A stretch of DNA of 64,000 nucleotides from Bittarella massiliensis (ex Durand et al. 2017) (GTDB lineage Bacteria > Bacillota > Clostridia > Oscillospirales > Ruminococcaceae): contig NZ_JABFCL010000008.1 of NCBI RefSeq assembly GCF_017566145.1, positions 55,772 through 119,771 of the forward strand, given 5' to 3'. The translations under genes were made by a program, and so were the position numbers. The notes beneath the pieces are model-generated. The model searched no databases. It saw only the letters and a list, made by a program, of their open reading frames with translations, and had not been told where the DNA came from. Shown piece by piece: positions 36,248-45,491 of this stretch. Position 1 is the stretch's first letter, and every line of letters begins with the position of its first letter.

Positions 36248-36280
36248 AAAAAAGCACGGCCGTTGCAGCCGTGCTTTTTT
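36248..36280. terminator. bidirectional terminator between sigK and the 36291 remnant
   Basis: AAAAAAGCACGGC (36248-36260) pairs perfectly with GCCGTGCTTTTTT (36268-36280). The symmetrical A/T arms serve both convergent genes. Confidence 0.92.
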
Positions 36281-36290
36281 GAGGAGATGG

Positions 36291-37892
36291 CTATCTGCAC
36301 TGTGCCCGCTTTTTCCGGCAAAAGAGGAAGAAGCCGGCCAGCGCCGCGCCGCTTCCCGCCGCCAGCGAGAGGGGGAGCGCAGCGCGGTCCCCGGTCTGGG
36401 GGGCGTCGCCGCCGGCAAATTTCTCGGTGCGCAGGAGGTAGTTTGAACAGTGAGAAAGGGGGTAGCACAGGGTGTTCCCCGAGACGGCAAGCCCCTCCTG
36501 GACGAGGGTGGTCTGGCCGTCACTTCCCAGTTCGTACAGGTAGAAGGCGGTCTTATCCTGCAAGTCGGCGCCGGTCAGGGAAAACTGGGTGCCGGCGGGC
36601 AGACTGCCGCTGTGCCGGTAGCTCAGCAGGAGCTGTCCCTTTGATTTGAGCTGGTTTTGGATGGCCACATCCAAGGGGAGGTCGCCCTCGAAGGCGTCCA
36701 TTTCGGCCCCGTCAAAGGTCCAGCTGTAAGAGAACCCGCCGCTCTGAGCGGTGATGACGGCGGTCTTTTGCGACTGGCGGATGGCGGCGACAGCGCCGGA
36801 GGTGAGGGTGAGGGCGCTGTCGGGGTCGGACAGCTGCAGATTGATCTGCACGGTGTCGCTGGAAGAGGACAGCACGTCGGCGAGGGCCTTCTCCGAGAGG
36901 GCCAGGTCGCCCTTCACCGGCAGGTCCAGATGGTCAGAGGGGGTGCCGTCGGGAAGGATGTCGGGGGCGTCCGCCCGAACCTGAACGGTGACGATTTTTT
37001 CGGCATTGTAGAGCTTGCAACTCCAGGACTCCCCGCCAAATTGGGGGTTGAAAATCATGTTGTAGGTGATTTTCAGCTTCACAGTTCCCTCCTTCTGGAA
37101 GGTGAGCTCCTCCAGGGAGTGGAGGGTGTTGCTGTAATCCCCATTGGCGCGGGTGACCAGGTCGGCCCCCTCCAGAATCTCCACGGCGGGGGCAAAGCCG
37201 GGCATCTGGGCCCAGGTTTCACTTGCAAGCCAAGAGTCGCCCACTTTGGTAAAGGGGTCTTTGGCAAAGTGGTCCCGCACCTCCTGTACCTTTTTGTCGG
37301 TGAGGGCGGTGCCGGCCAGCTTGGTAGAGAGGTTAAGTTTGGTTCCCGGTTTGATTTGGGAGGGCAGATTGGTCTCGATGATGGGCTCGTCGATGATCAG
37401 TTTTATGGTGGGGTTGCCCTTTTCCCCGTAGGAGTGGGTGGCGGTGTAGATGGTCAGCTCCCCAGGGCAGATGGCGACGGAGAGCCCTGCGGCCCAAACC
37501 GACGAGTTGTAATTGCGCCCAGGATAGTACCTGCCGCCATAGCCGTATTGGGTAAAGTGATATTTGCTTTCTTCGCGATCTAGATGGGGTTCAATGATCG
37601 GCTCCAGCGTGCCGTTTTCCACCCGGAGAGGGGCTAGCTTGCCACCGCTCTGCAGGGCGGTGACATCTGAGCCAATCTGCAGATGCTCCTCCTGCTTGGT
37701 GAAGGAGACCTTGGGCGTCTGGTCTGCCGGAGGTTCAATGATGTGGTAGGTCTCAATTGAGGTGCGGGTGGTGCCGTCATCGCCGTCAACTTTGGGGAGA
37801 GGCGATAGCGCGGGATAGAATTTGTCTTTCAAGCGGGAGGGCCAAGCCGGCCCTCCCTTTCCATTCCCCCGGAAATATGGTATCATCGTCAC
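36291..37892 (-). pseudogene. 5'-truncated cell-surface protein with sortase-type C-terminal anchor
   Basis: The open frame encodes 533 residues of Thr/Ser/Asp-rich, beta-type repeats without a signal peptide. It ends with DAPQTGDRAA, a hydrophobic helix and RKKRAQCR, a degenerate LPxTG-type anchor. The upstream end is a GTG with no ribosome site that overlaps the birA promoter (37858-37886). The first ~30 residues are simply a readthrough of that promoter, so the true N-terminus and secretion signal are missing. It therefore looks like a remnant of a longer surface protein cut by a deletion. An unusual unsecreted protein is less likely. Confidence 0.65.
37858..37886 (+). promoter_or_regulatory. 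promoter of birA
   Basis: TTTCCA (37858-37863), 17 bp, TATCAT (37881-37886) with TG one base upstream. It lies inside the 5' end of the truncated minus-strand frame. Confidence 0.6.
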
Positions 37893-37918
37893 AGATTGTA
37901 AAGAGAGGGGGGCGGCCG

Positions 37919-38911
37919 ATGGCCAAAAGGCGGACGCGCGATGTGGTGTTGGAGGCCCTGCGCCAGCAGGGCGGCGCGTTTCTCTCCAGCACCGCCCTCA
38001 CCGAAAAACTGGGGGTCACCCGGGCCGCCATCTGGAAGGCGGTGGTCGCCCTGAAGGAGGAGGGCTACCCCATCCGCTCGGTCACGGGGGAGGGCTATGC
38101 CCTGGAGGGGGAGCCGGACGTGCTGTCCGAGCGGGAGATCGCCCGCCGCCTCGCCACCCGCTGGCTGGGGCGAACCCTCTGCTGCCAGCCCCAGATGGAG
38201 TCCACCAGCGCCCACCTCAAGGCGCTGGCTGCCGGGGGCGAGCGCTGCCACGGGCTGGTGGCGGTGGCGGCGGAACAGACCGGCGGCCGGGGCCGGGGCG
38301 GGCGCGGCTTCTATTCGCCCCCGGGGGGGCTCTACTTTTCAGCGGCCCTGCAACAGCCTCTCCCCCTCTCGGCGCTGCGGTTGTTGACCCTGGCGTCGGC
38401 GGTGGCCGTCTGCCAAGGGATTGCCGACTGCTGCGGCCTGCAGGTGGCCATCAAGTGGCCCAACGACCTCTACTTTGGGGGAAGAAAGCTGGGCGGCATC
38501 CTCACCGAGTGCTCCCTGGTGGGGGAGAGCGGCGAACTGGAATACGCCGTCTGCGGCGTGGGGCTCAACTGCGCCGCCACCCCCTGTCCGCCGGACCTCC
38601 GGGGGGAGATCATCTCCCTGGAAGGGGCGCTGGGCGGCCCCCCGCCGGCGCGGACGGCCCTGCTGGCCGCCCTTTTGCGGCAGCTGGAGGAGGCCTTTGA
38701 CCAGCTGCTGGCGGGGGAGGGAACCGAGTCCCTGTTGGCGGAGTACCGCGCCCGGCTCCTCTGGGCCGGGGAGACGGTGGAGGTCTCGCGGGGCGGAGAG
38801 CAGTACCGGGCGACCTTTGAAGGGGTCGACGGCGAGGGCCGGGCCCTGTTGCGGACAGAGGGGGGCGTACAGGCGCTCTCCAGCGGGGAGATTCGCCTCA
38901 AAAAGAGATAG
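37919..38911 (+). CDS. birA: biotin-protein ligase / biotin operon repressor BirA
   Basis: This 330-residue bifunctional BirA has an N-terminal winged helix-turn-helix (residues ~1-65; TALTEKLGVTRAAIWKAVVALKEEGY), a catalytic domain with QTGGRGRGGRGFYS (biotinoyl-AMP loop, about 120) and KWPNDLYFGGRKLGGIL (about 180), and a small C-terminal SH3-like domain. It attaches biotin to carboxylases and, with biotinyl-AMP, represses biotin genes. The ATG at 37919 is behind AAAGAGAGGGGGG. No biotin biosynthesis genes are in the window. Confidence 0.94.
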   Translation: MAKRRTRDVVLEALRQQGGAFLSSTALTEKLGVTRAAIWKAVVALKEEGYPIRSVTGEGYALEGEPDVLSEREIARRLATRWLGRTLCCQPQMESTSAHLKALAAGGERCHGLVAVAAEQTGGRGRGGRGFYSPPGGLYFSAALQQPLPLSALRLLTLASAVAVCQGIADCCGLQVAIKWPNDLYFGGRKLGGILTECSLVGESGELEYAVCGVGLNCAATPCPPDLRGEIISLEGALGGPPPARTALLAALLRQLEEAFDQLLAGEGTESLLAEYRARLLWAGETVEVSRGGEQYRATFEGVDGEGRALLRTEGGVQALSSGEIRLKKR

Positions 38912-38935
38912 GAGAAAGAGAGAGGAGCGGCGGCT

Positions 38936-40165
38936 GTGGCTGGATTGGGATTTTACCCGGGGGACATCTATATCCCCCTTGTGGAGGAGATGGAGAAGTG
39001 GAGCGTGGTGGCCTGCGACCAGTACACCGCCCAGCCCGACTACTGGCAGCGGGTGGAAAAGCGGGTGGGGGAGGCCCCCTCGGCCCTGCGGATGATCGTT
39101 CCCGAATGCTACCTGGGCACCCCGCAGGAGGGGGAGCGGGTGGCCGCCACGGCCACCGCTATGCGCAGCTATCTGGAGGAGGGGGTCTTTCGGGCCGCCA
39201 CCGGCTTTGTCTACCTGCGCCGCACCCTGCGCTCCGGCCGGGTGCGCCAGGGGCTGGTGGGGCTTTTGGACCTGGAGCAGTACGACTACCGCCCCGGCGC
39301 ACAGTGCCCGGTGCGGGCCACCGAGGGCACGGTGCTCGAGCGCATCCCCCCGCGGGTGGCGGTGCGGCGGCAGGCCCTGCTGGAGTGTCCCCACATCATG
39401 CTGCTGGTGGACGATCCGGAGGGGACGGTGGTCGAGCCCACGGCCCGGCGGCTGGAGGATCTGAACCAACTCTACGACTTTGATCTGATGGAGGACAGCG
39501 GCCATCTGCAGGGCTATCTCTGTGATGACGACGAGGCGGCGCGGGTGATGGGCGCTCTGCGGGCCCTGTCGCTGAAAGCCCCCTTCCTCTTTGCCGTGGG
39601 AGATGGCAACCACTCCCTGGCGGCGGCCAAGGCCTATTACGAGGAGATCAAGCAGTCCCTGCCGCCCAGGGAAGCGGCGGTGCACCCGGCCCGCTACGCC
39701 CTGGCGGAGGTGGTCAACCTCCACGATCCGGCCCTGGATTTTGCGCCCATCCACCGGGCGGTGTTCGATGTCGACGGCGAACGCCTGTTGACCGCCCTGC
39801 GGGAGGAACTGGACGCTACCCCCGGCCAGGGGGGCCAGGGCGTCACCCTCTGCCTGGCGGGGCGGGAGGAGCGCCTGGCCTTTGGCAAACAGCTGGCCAA
39901 CCTGTCGGTGGGTACCTTACAGGCCTTTTTGGACGGGTACCTGGCCCGGGAGGGGGGCCGGGTGGACTACATCCACGGGGCCGATGTGGTCCGCCGCCTT
40001 GCCCGGGAGGAGGGGTGCGTCGGCTTTTTGCTGGAGGGGATGGAGAAGGAGTCCCTCTTTCCCGCCGTGGCGGCGGGGGGCGCCCTCCCCCGCAAGACCT
40101 TTTCCATGGGCGAGGCGTGGGACAAGCGGTTTTACCTGGAGTGCCGCCCCATCGCCGCAGAGTAG
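38936..40165 (+). CDS. DUF1015 family protein
   Basis: This 409-residue soluble protein of the DUF1015 family has YPGDIYIPLVEEM at the start, VVACDQYTAQPDYW, and the highly conserved FAVGDGNHSLAAAKA in the middle (about residues 219-233), followed by PARYALAEVVNLHD. The function is not established. The start is GTG at 38936, 24 bp after birA, behind AGAGAGGAGCG, so it is probably co-transcribed with birA. The unit ends at a strong terminator. Confidence 0.88.
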   Translation: MAGLGFYPGDIYIPLVEEMEKWSVVACDQYTAQPDYWQRVEKRVGEAPSALRMIVPECYLGTPQEGERVAATATAMRSYLEEGVFRAATGFVYLRRTLRSGRVRQGLVGLLDLEQYDYRPGAQCPVRATEGTVLERIPPRVAVRRQALLECPHIMLLVDDPEGTVVEPTARRLEDLNQLYDFDLMEDSGHLQGYLCDDDEAARVMGALRALSLKAPFLFAVGDGNHSLAAAKAYYEEIKQSLPPREAAVHPARYALAEVVNLHDPALDFAPIHRAVFDVDGERLLTALREELDATPGQGGQGVTLCLAGREERLAFGKQLANLSVGTLQAFLDGYLAREGGRVDYIHGADVVRRLAREEGCVGFLLEGMEKESLFPAVAAGGALPRKTFSMGEAWDKRFYLECRPIAAE

Positions 40166-40174
40166 ATCAAACAG

Positions 40175-40226
40175 AAATGCCAGGGGGCGAAACCCGATTC
40201 ACCGGGTTTTGCCCCCTGGCATTTTT
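40175..40226 (+). terminator. terminator of birA-DUF1015
   Basis: A long stem (40175-40196 with 40203-40224, about 20 bp, near perfect) followed by TTTTT. Confidence 0.85.
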
Positions 40227-40282
40227 GGCGAAGAGGCCGCCTGTACAGGCAGCAGGGGAGGGGCGGGCTGTGGCGAGGGGCT

Positions 40283-41539
40283 TTACCCGCCGGGCTTGCG
40301 AAAGACGGCGGTAAAGGCCATCTCCCCCTCCCCCGCCTGGGCGAAGAGCTCGCCGTCCATCTTCACCATCAGCTGGCGGCAGATGGCCAGCCCCAGCCCG
40401 CTGCCGGGCTGGCCGGCGGCGTTGGAGCCCCGCCAAAAGCTGTCAAAGAGATAGGGCAGTTCAGCCTCGGGGAGAGGCGTGCCGCTGTTTTTTACGGTGA
40501 GGAGGAGGCAGTCCTCTTCCCAGCCAAAGGAGAGGGCGACCCAGTCGCCGTCCCCGTACTTGATGGCGTTTTCCAGCAGGTTTTGCGCCACCTCCACCGC
40601 CCGGTCCAGATCCCCCTTCAACAGGCAGTCGTCCCAGGAGCCCACCCGAAAGGCGGTCTTTTGCAGAGCCAGTTTATCTGTATAGTAGGCGGTGAGGGAC
40701 TCGACCAGTTGACGGAGGTAGAACTCGCCCGGGCGGACCTCCAGCTGCAGCAGATTTTCGCTGGAGGCGGTGATCAGCTGGGAGACAAAGGACTCGATCT
40801 CGTCGGCCTTTTGGCCGATGCGCCCGGCGATCTCCCCCCGCCGCTCCGGCCCGTAGAGGTCTTGGCGCAGGGCCTTGGCGTAGAGTTTGATGGCGCTCAA
40901 GGGGGTCTTGATGTCGTGGGAGAGGGAGAGGAGGAGGGACTTTTTCTCCCGCTGCAGGGAGAGTTCCGCCGCCCGCCGCCGCTCCAACTCCTCCCGCAGC
41001 AGGTCCAGCCCCCAGAGAAAGCGCCCGAAGAAACGGCCCCGGCTCTCGGGCAGGGGGGATGACAGGTTGCCCCTGGCCAGCTCAAAGGGCAGTTCGCGCA
41101 GCTGTGCAAAGGGCCGCAAAACAAGCCGCCAGACAGCGAAGAGGAGGAGCAGCGCCAAGGCAGCCAGAGCGATCATCCCCCCGTTGGCGGCCCAAAAGAG
41201 GGCGCTGTCGCCGCCGGTGGGGAGGCGGTAATCGAAGCGGTAGCAGGTGCCGCCGATCTGGCGGACGGCCGCGTCCAGGTTTTCGCCGGCGAAGAAGGCG
41301 GCCGGCTCCTCCCCGGGCAGCAGGGGGGTCACCCGGGTGACATAGCGGCAGTCTGTGAGGTCGACGGCCTCCTCGCCCCCGGCGGCGATCGCCCGCGCCA
41401 GCCGGCTGATCTCCACCTGGTGGGGGCGCTCCCCGGCGCCTTTTTCCCGGGCGGGGAGGAGAAAGGCCAGGTCGATCAGCAGAATGAGGGCGGCCAGCCC
41501 CAGAGCGGCGGCGAAAAAGAGGCGGCTAAAGCGCTTCAT
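40283..41539 (-). CDS. sensor histidine kinase
   Basis: This 418-residue kinase has a first transmembrane helix at about residues 7-28, an extracytoplasmic sensor of ~85 residues, a second helix at about 115-140, a HAMP-like linker, and the dimerisation/phosphoacceptor motif LSLSHDIKTPLSAIKL. The ATP domain shows QNLLENAIKYG (N box), a DxG-like region and GSGLGLAICRQL. It phosphorylates the response regulator that overlaps it upstream. The start is ATG at 41539 behind GAGGGGGAAG; a TTG at 41554 is rejected. It is the last gene of the permease-ATPase-regulator-kinase operon. Confidence 0.9.
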   Translation of the reverse strand: MKRFSRLFFAAALGLAALILLIDLAFLLPAREKGAGERPHQVEISRLARAIAAGGEEAVDLTDCRYVTRVTPLLPGEEPAAFFAGENLDAAVRQIGGTCYRFDYRLPTGGDSALFWAANGGMIALAALALLLLFAVWRLVLRPFAQLRELPFELARGNLSSPLPESRGRFFGRFLWGLDLLREELERRRAAELSLQREKKSLLLSLSHDIKTPLSAIKLYAKALRQDLYGPERRGEIAGRIGQKADEIESFVSQLITASSENLLQLEVRPGEFYLRQLVESLTAYYTDKLALQKTAFRVGSWDDCLLKGDLDRAVEVAQNLLENAIKYGDGDWVALSFGWEEDCLLLTVKNSGTPLPEAELPYLFDSFWRGSNAAGQPGSGLGLAICRQLMVKMDGELFAQAGEGEMAFTAVFRKPGG

Positions 41540-42209
41540 CGGCTTCCCCCTCAAAGCGGTAGCCCACTCCCCAGACCGTCAGGATGCGGGTGGGGTGTTT
41601 GGGATCGCGCTCAATTTTTTGGCGCAGCCACTGGATGTGCACCGTCAGGGTCTGGGGCTCGCTCAAGCTGTCTGTCCCCCAGATGCGGTCGAAAATCCAC
41701 TCCTTGCGCAGGGATTTGCCGCGGTGTTCCACCAGCAGCCAGAGGAGGTCAAACTCCTTGGCGGTGAGGGCCAGGGGCTTTCCCGCCAGGGTGGCGGCGC
41801 GGCGCTGGCGATCCAGGGCGAGGGAGCCGTCGCGCAGGGCGGTGCCCTCGTACCGCCGCTGGAAGATGCCCCGGATTTTGGCCAGGAGGATGTCCACGTC
41901 GTAGGGCTTTTCGATGTAGTCGTCCGCCCCCAGGCGCAGCCCGGCCAGTTTGTCCTCCTTTTCCGAGCGGGCGCTCACCACCAAAATGGGCAGGTCCCCC
42001 TCCCGGCGCAGGGCGCGGCAGACGGCAAGGCCGTCCATCCCCGGGAGCATGACGTCCAGCACCACCAGCCGGGCCCCCTCGGTGCGGGCCAGGGCCAGCC
42101 CCTCCTCCCCGGTGGGGGCGAGGGCGGTCCGGTAGCCCTCGGCCTTTAAAAAGTCGCAGAGCAGTTTCCCCAGCTCCCGGTTGTCCTCCACCACCAACAC
42201 GTCAATCAC
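41526..42209 (-). CDS. OmpR/PhoB-family response regulator
   Basis: This 227-residue regulator has a receiver domain with VVEDNRE (acidic pocket), VVLDVMLPGMDG (phosphoacceptor Asp), and VSARSE/KPYD, and a C-terminal winged helix with TAKEFDLLWLLVEHRGK, LRKEWIFDRIWG and TVHIQWLRQKIE. The start is GTG at 42209 behind GAGGAGAGGAGG. It overlaps the kinase by 14 bp. The 11-bp direct repeat at 45427-45448, upstream of the transporter operon, is its likely binding site. Confidence 0.92.
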   Translation of the reverse strand: MIDVLVVEDNRELGKLLCDFLKAEGYRTALAPTGEEGLALARTEGARLVVLDVMLPGMDGLAVCRALRREGDLPILVVSARSEKEDKLAGLRLGADDYIEKPYDVDILLAKIRGIFQRRYEGTALRDGSLALDRQRRAATLAGKPLALTAKEFDLLWLLVEHRGKSLRKEWIFDRIWGTDSLSEPQTLTVHIQWLRQKIERDPKHPTRILTVWGVGYRFEGEADEAL

Positions 42210-42238
42210 GGCGCGTCCTCCTCTCCTCCCGGTGGGGC

Positions 42239-42994
42239 TTACCAGCCCATTTCGATGAGCCAGTTGCTCAGGGCCCGCTCTCTGGCGCGGGGCTGGCTCT
42301 CCCCAAAAGAATACTCCCCTTTGATGTTCCCGTCAACGAGGTAGACCACCCGGCCGCAGCGGGAGGCCACCTTCACGTCGTGGGTCACCAGCAGGAGGGT
42401 GGTCCCCTCCTGGTTGATCTCCGCCAGCTTCTCCATCACCCCGTCCGAGGCGGCGCGGTTGAGGGCGCCGGTGGGCTCGTCGGCGAAGATCATCTTCGGC
42501 CGGTTGATGAGGCTGCGGCAGATGCAGGCGCGCTGCAGCTGTCCCCCCGACACCTCGCTGATGTCGCTGTCGGCGGTCTCGACGATGCCCAGTTTGCGCA
42601 TGAGGTCCTCCCCGCGGGCTGCGATCTCCCGCCGGGAACCCCGTTTTCCCTTGGACTGGCAGGCCGGGAGGAGGATGTTGTCCAGCACCGTCAGGTTTTT
42701 GAGCATGTACATCTGCTGAAAGATGAAGCCCATCTCCTCGAGACGGGTGTCGGCCAGCGCTCCGGGGCGCATCCCCGCCAGCTCCCGCCCGAAAAAGGAG
42801 ACGCTGCCGGCGGTGACCCGGTCCATCCCCGAGACGGCGTAGAGGAGGGTGGACTTGCCCGATCCCGAAGGGCCCATCACCGCCACCATCTCCCCCTCCT
42901 CCACGGTGAGGTTGACATTTTTGAGGACGTTGTTCTGCCGTTTGTTGACAATGTAGGTCTTGCAGAGGTCTTTGGTTTGCAGTGCAGTAGCCAT
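42239..42994 (-). CDS. ABC transporter ATP-binding protein (MacB/BceA type)
   Basis: This 251-residue nucleotide-binding domain has Walker A GPSGSGKST (about residues 39-47), the Q-loop FIFQQMYML, signature VSGGQLQRA (about 142-150), Walker B IFADEPTGALN and switch LLLVTHD. The DEPTGALN version is typical of FtsX-type exporters and antimicrobial-peptide resistance modules (BceA, MacB). The ATG follows AGAAGGAG. It lies 15 bp after the permease and 29 bp before the response regulator. Confidence 0.92.
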   Translation of the reverse strand: MATALQTKDLCKTYIVNKRQNNVLKNVNLTVEEGEMVAVMGPSGSGKSTLLYAVSGMDRVTAGSVSFFGRELAGMRPGALADTRLEEMGFIFQQMYMLKNLTVLDNILLPACQSKGKRGSRREIAARGEDLMRKLGIVETADSDISEVSGGQLQRACICRSLINRPKMIFADEPTGALNRAASDGVMEKLAEINQEGTTLLLVTHDVKVASRCGRVVYLVDGNIKGEYSFGESQPRARERALSNWLIEMGW

Positions 42995-43009
42995 GGTCGT
43001 TCGCTCCTT

Positions 43010-45382
43010 CTATTCGATGTTGTTGGTCTCGCGGGGGGAGATGCGGCGGATGGGGAGGGCCGCCAGGGCGCTGACAGTCAGGGTGACGGCCAGCACCAGC
43101 AGGGGGTAGAGGAGATAGACCTCCAGCGGGCGGACGATGAACTCGACGTGGCTGGCCCCCATCATCTCAAAGGCTTTGGCCGCCGAGAGCTGGGCGATGG
43201 GCCCCGAGAGGGCCGCCCCCAGCAGGGTGGCCGCTGCCAGGACGATGCCCACGCGCAGCACCTGCCAGGCGATGATGGACCCGTCCCGGAAGCCGAGGCT
43301 CTTGAGCATCCCGATCTCGCCCTTTTCCCGGGTGAGAAAGCTCTTCATCATCAGCAGGGCCACCAGGGCGTTGATGGCGAGGATGACCGCCACGATCAGC
43401 TGCTTGACCTGGTCGACCTGGCCGGCGGTGTCCCCCATCATGTAGCTGACGTATCCGGCTCCGGTGTAGATGTGCTCCCGGGGAAAGACGGTTTTCAGCT
43501 GCTGGGCCCGCGCGTCGATCTCCCTTTTGCCGGGGCGGTCGCGAAAGGCCACCTGGGTGGCAAAGCCGCTGAAGCCGTACTGGTAGTCGATGTTCTCCTC
43601 CTCCGAAAAGCGGATGCCCTCGCCCAGGTTGTTCATCGACTGGTAGATGGCGGTGACCAGGAAGGGCTTCTCCTCCCCGCCGATTTTGATCTTGACCCGG
43701 TCGCCGATCCGTGCGCCGACGGCGTCGGCGGTGATGTGGGTGAGGGCCACCTCTCCGGGCCCGGCGGGGGCGCTGCCGCCGGTATAGGTATAGCGCCCGG
43801 CATCGACGCCGGTGCCCTGAATGGCAAAGGCAGAGGTGCTCTCTTCCCCGAAGGTGATGCGAAAGCGAAAGAGGGTCTCGGCCCAGCAGTCGGCGGGCAT
43901 CCCCTCCTGGGCCAACGTCTCCTCGGTCTGGCGCAGGTGGGCGCGCAGCTTCTCCCGCCCGCCGGGGACCAAAAATTCCATGGTGCGCTCGTCGCTGTCC
44001 AGGTAGAGGTCGCTCTCGGTCATCCCAAACAGGTCGATGAGATGGCCGCTGCTCAGCGTGTTGACGGTGTTCACCGGCACGATGATGAGGACGATGCCGA
44101 TGGTGAAGGTGATGAGCAGGGCCGCAAACCGGCGAAAGCCGCTGAAGATGTCCCCCAAGGCCAGAAAGGGGAGGACCGGCATCCGCCCGCGGGAGAGGCG
44201 CAGCGCCCCTTTGCGGTGAAACCGCTCGCCGCTCTTTCCGCTGCGGATGGCGTCGATGGGGGAGAGGGCGCCGATGCGCCGGGTGCAGAGATAGCAAAAG
44301 GAGGCGACCAGCGCCACGATGAGGGCGCAGCAGAGCAGGTGGAGGGGGAGCTCGCCGCCCCCGGTGGCGGGAAGGACGATGTTTTTGCCCACCCGCTCCA
44401 AAAAGAGGTTGCCGAAGGGGATGCTGGCAAAGAAGCCGACACCCGCCCCCACCAGGGCGATGGCCAGGTATTTGACCAGGTAGAGACCGCGAATCTTGCG
44501 GGCGGGGATGCCGATGGCCTTCATGATGCCGATCTCGCGGTACTCCTCCTCCAGGGTGAAGGTGATGGTGAAGCGGAGGATGACCAGGGAGATGAGGATG
44601 AGGCAGACGCTGACGGCCAGAAGGGCCGCGGCGACCACCGTGTCCATGACGTAGGTGGTGGCCACCAGGGAGCGGTCGCAGGCCACCACCGCTTGAAAGC
44701 CCAGGCGGTTGTACGCCCGCTGCAGTGCCGGGGCGTCGCCGGTTTTGACCGAGTAGATGGCGCCGGTCTGGTTGCCCCAGTCGCCCTCCCGGACAAGGGT
44801 CTGGTAGTCCTCCCGGCTGACGAGCAGCCGGGAGGAGCCCATCATGGTGGAGCCGAGAAAGGCGTCCTTGACGTTGCCGGCGACGGTGAAGTCCATCTCC
44901 AACGCCCCGGCGCGCAGGGTGATGGTGTCACCCCGGTTCAGGCCGGCGTCCTCCATCACCTTGAGGGGAAGGTAGATGGTCCCCTCCTCGATGGCGGTGA
45001 GGGGGCGGTTTTCACTGTCGAAAAAGGTCAGCTGGGCGTCGAGGGAACTGAGGATGCCGGTGTTTTGCAGTTCCAGCGGCTCGCCGTTTTGCGAGAGGTT
45101 TTGTCCCAGGTAGAGGTGTTCGCTGCGGCCCCAGCTCTCCACCAGCTCACTCCCGTTTAAAAAGTCGATCAACTCGCCGTCATTCCCGCCGTTATTGGCG
45201 GTGACAACGGTGAAGTCCCCCAGGCCAGCCCTGTCAAAATAGCCGTCCAGGGCGGTGGAGATGGAGATCAAGTTGCCGGCGCTGCTGGCGATGAAGGTCG
45301 CCGCCAGGGCGATGAAGACGAGGAGGATGGCGTTCATGGTCTTTTTGCGCCGCAGGTCCTTTTTTAAGATGTGCAGGTACAT
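43010..45382 (-). CDS. FtsX-like ABC transporter permease
   Basis: This 790-residue permease has one N-terminal helix, a large extracytoplasmic domain, a three-helix FtsX core (about 245-370) with an internal helix pair, a second extracytoplasmic domain and a C-terminal FtsX core ending LPIRRISPRETNNIE. This is the double-FtsX layout of peptide/lipid exporters found in operons with a two-component system. The frame continues far upstream to 46216, but that would pass through the promoter and the DUF1294 gene. The ATG at 45382 (MYLHILKKDLRRKKTM) follows AGAAAGGGG and is the true start. First gene of the operon. Confidence 0.9.
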   Translation of the reverse strand: MYLHILKKDLRRKKTMNAILLVFIALAATFIASSAGNLISISTALDGYFDRAGLGDFTVVTANNGGNDGELIDFLNGSELVESWGRSEHLYLGQNLSQNGEPLELQNTGILSSLDAQLTFFDSENRPLTAIEEGTIYLPLKVMEDAGLNRGDTITLRAGALEMDFTVAGNVKDAFLGSTMMGSSRLLVSREDYQTLVREGDWGNQTGAIYSVKTGDAPALQRAYNRLGFQAVVACDRSLVATTYVMDTVVAAALLAVSVCLILISLVILRFTITFTLEEEYREIGIMKAIGIPARKIRGLYLVKYLAIALVGAGVGFFASIPFGNLFLERVGKNIVLPATGGGELPLHLLCCALIVALVASFCYLCTRRIGALSPIDAIRSGKSGERFHRKGALRLSRGRMPVLPFLALGDIFSGFRRFAALLITFTIGIVLIIVPVNTVNTLSSGHLIDLFGMTESDLYLDSDERTMEFLVPGGREKLRAHLRQTEETLAQEGMPADCWAETLFRFRITFGEESTSAFAIQGTGVDAGRYTYTGGSAPAGPGEVALTHITADAVGARIGDRVKIKIGGEEKPFLVTAIYQSMNNLGEGIRFSEEENIDYQYGFSGFATQVAFRDRPGKREIDARAQQLKTVFPREHIYTGAGYVSYMMGDTAGQVDQVKQLIVAVILAINALVALLMMKSFLTREKGEIGMLKSLGFRDGSIIAWQVLRVGIVLAAATLLGAALSGPIAQLSAAKAFEMMGASHVEFIVRPLEVYLLYPLLVLAVTLTVSALAALPIRRISPRETNNIE

Positions 45383-45400
45383 GAAAAAGCCCCTTTCTGC

Positions 45401-45415
45401 TCTCGGTAAGACCGA
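45401..45415 (-). promoter_or_regulatory. small inverted repeat in the permease leader
   Basis: CTCGGT-AAG-ACCGAG, a perfect 6-bp palindrome just downstream of the -10 box. Operator or leader hairpin. Confidence 0.45.
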
Positions 45416-45448
45416 GTATAGGGCAAAAGATATTAAAGAATCCTTAAA
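45415..45448 (-). promoter_or_regulatory. promoter and response-regulator operator of the ABC/two-component operon
   Basis: Minus strand: TATACT (-10, 45420-45415) lies 17 bp from a poor -35 (GGATTC). The -35 is embedded in an 11-bp direct repeat, TTTAAGGATTC then TTTAATATCTT (45448-45427). A weak -35 overlapped by head-to-tail repeats is typical of OmpR-family activation. Confidence 0.6.
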
Positions 45449-45462
45449 TCGAAAAGGACAGA

Positions 45463-45489
45463 AAAAAAGAGGGCGGGATCGCCCTCCTC
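45463..45489 (-). terminator. terminator of the DUF1294 gene
   Basis: Minus strand GAGGGCG-ATCC-CGCCCTC followed by seven Ts, overlapping the stop codon region. Confidence 0.75.
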
Positions 45490-45491
45490 TT

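Noticed and set aside
42380..45160. 926-codon plus-strand frame
   Set aside because: Antisense shadow of the ABC ATPase/permease genes, low-complexity Gly/Asp/His content, no ribosome site.
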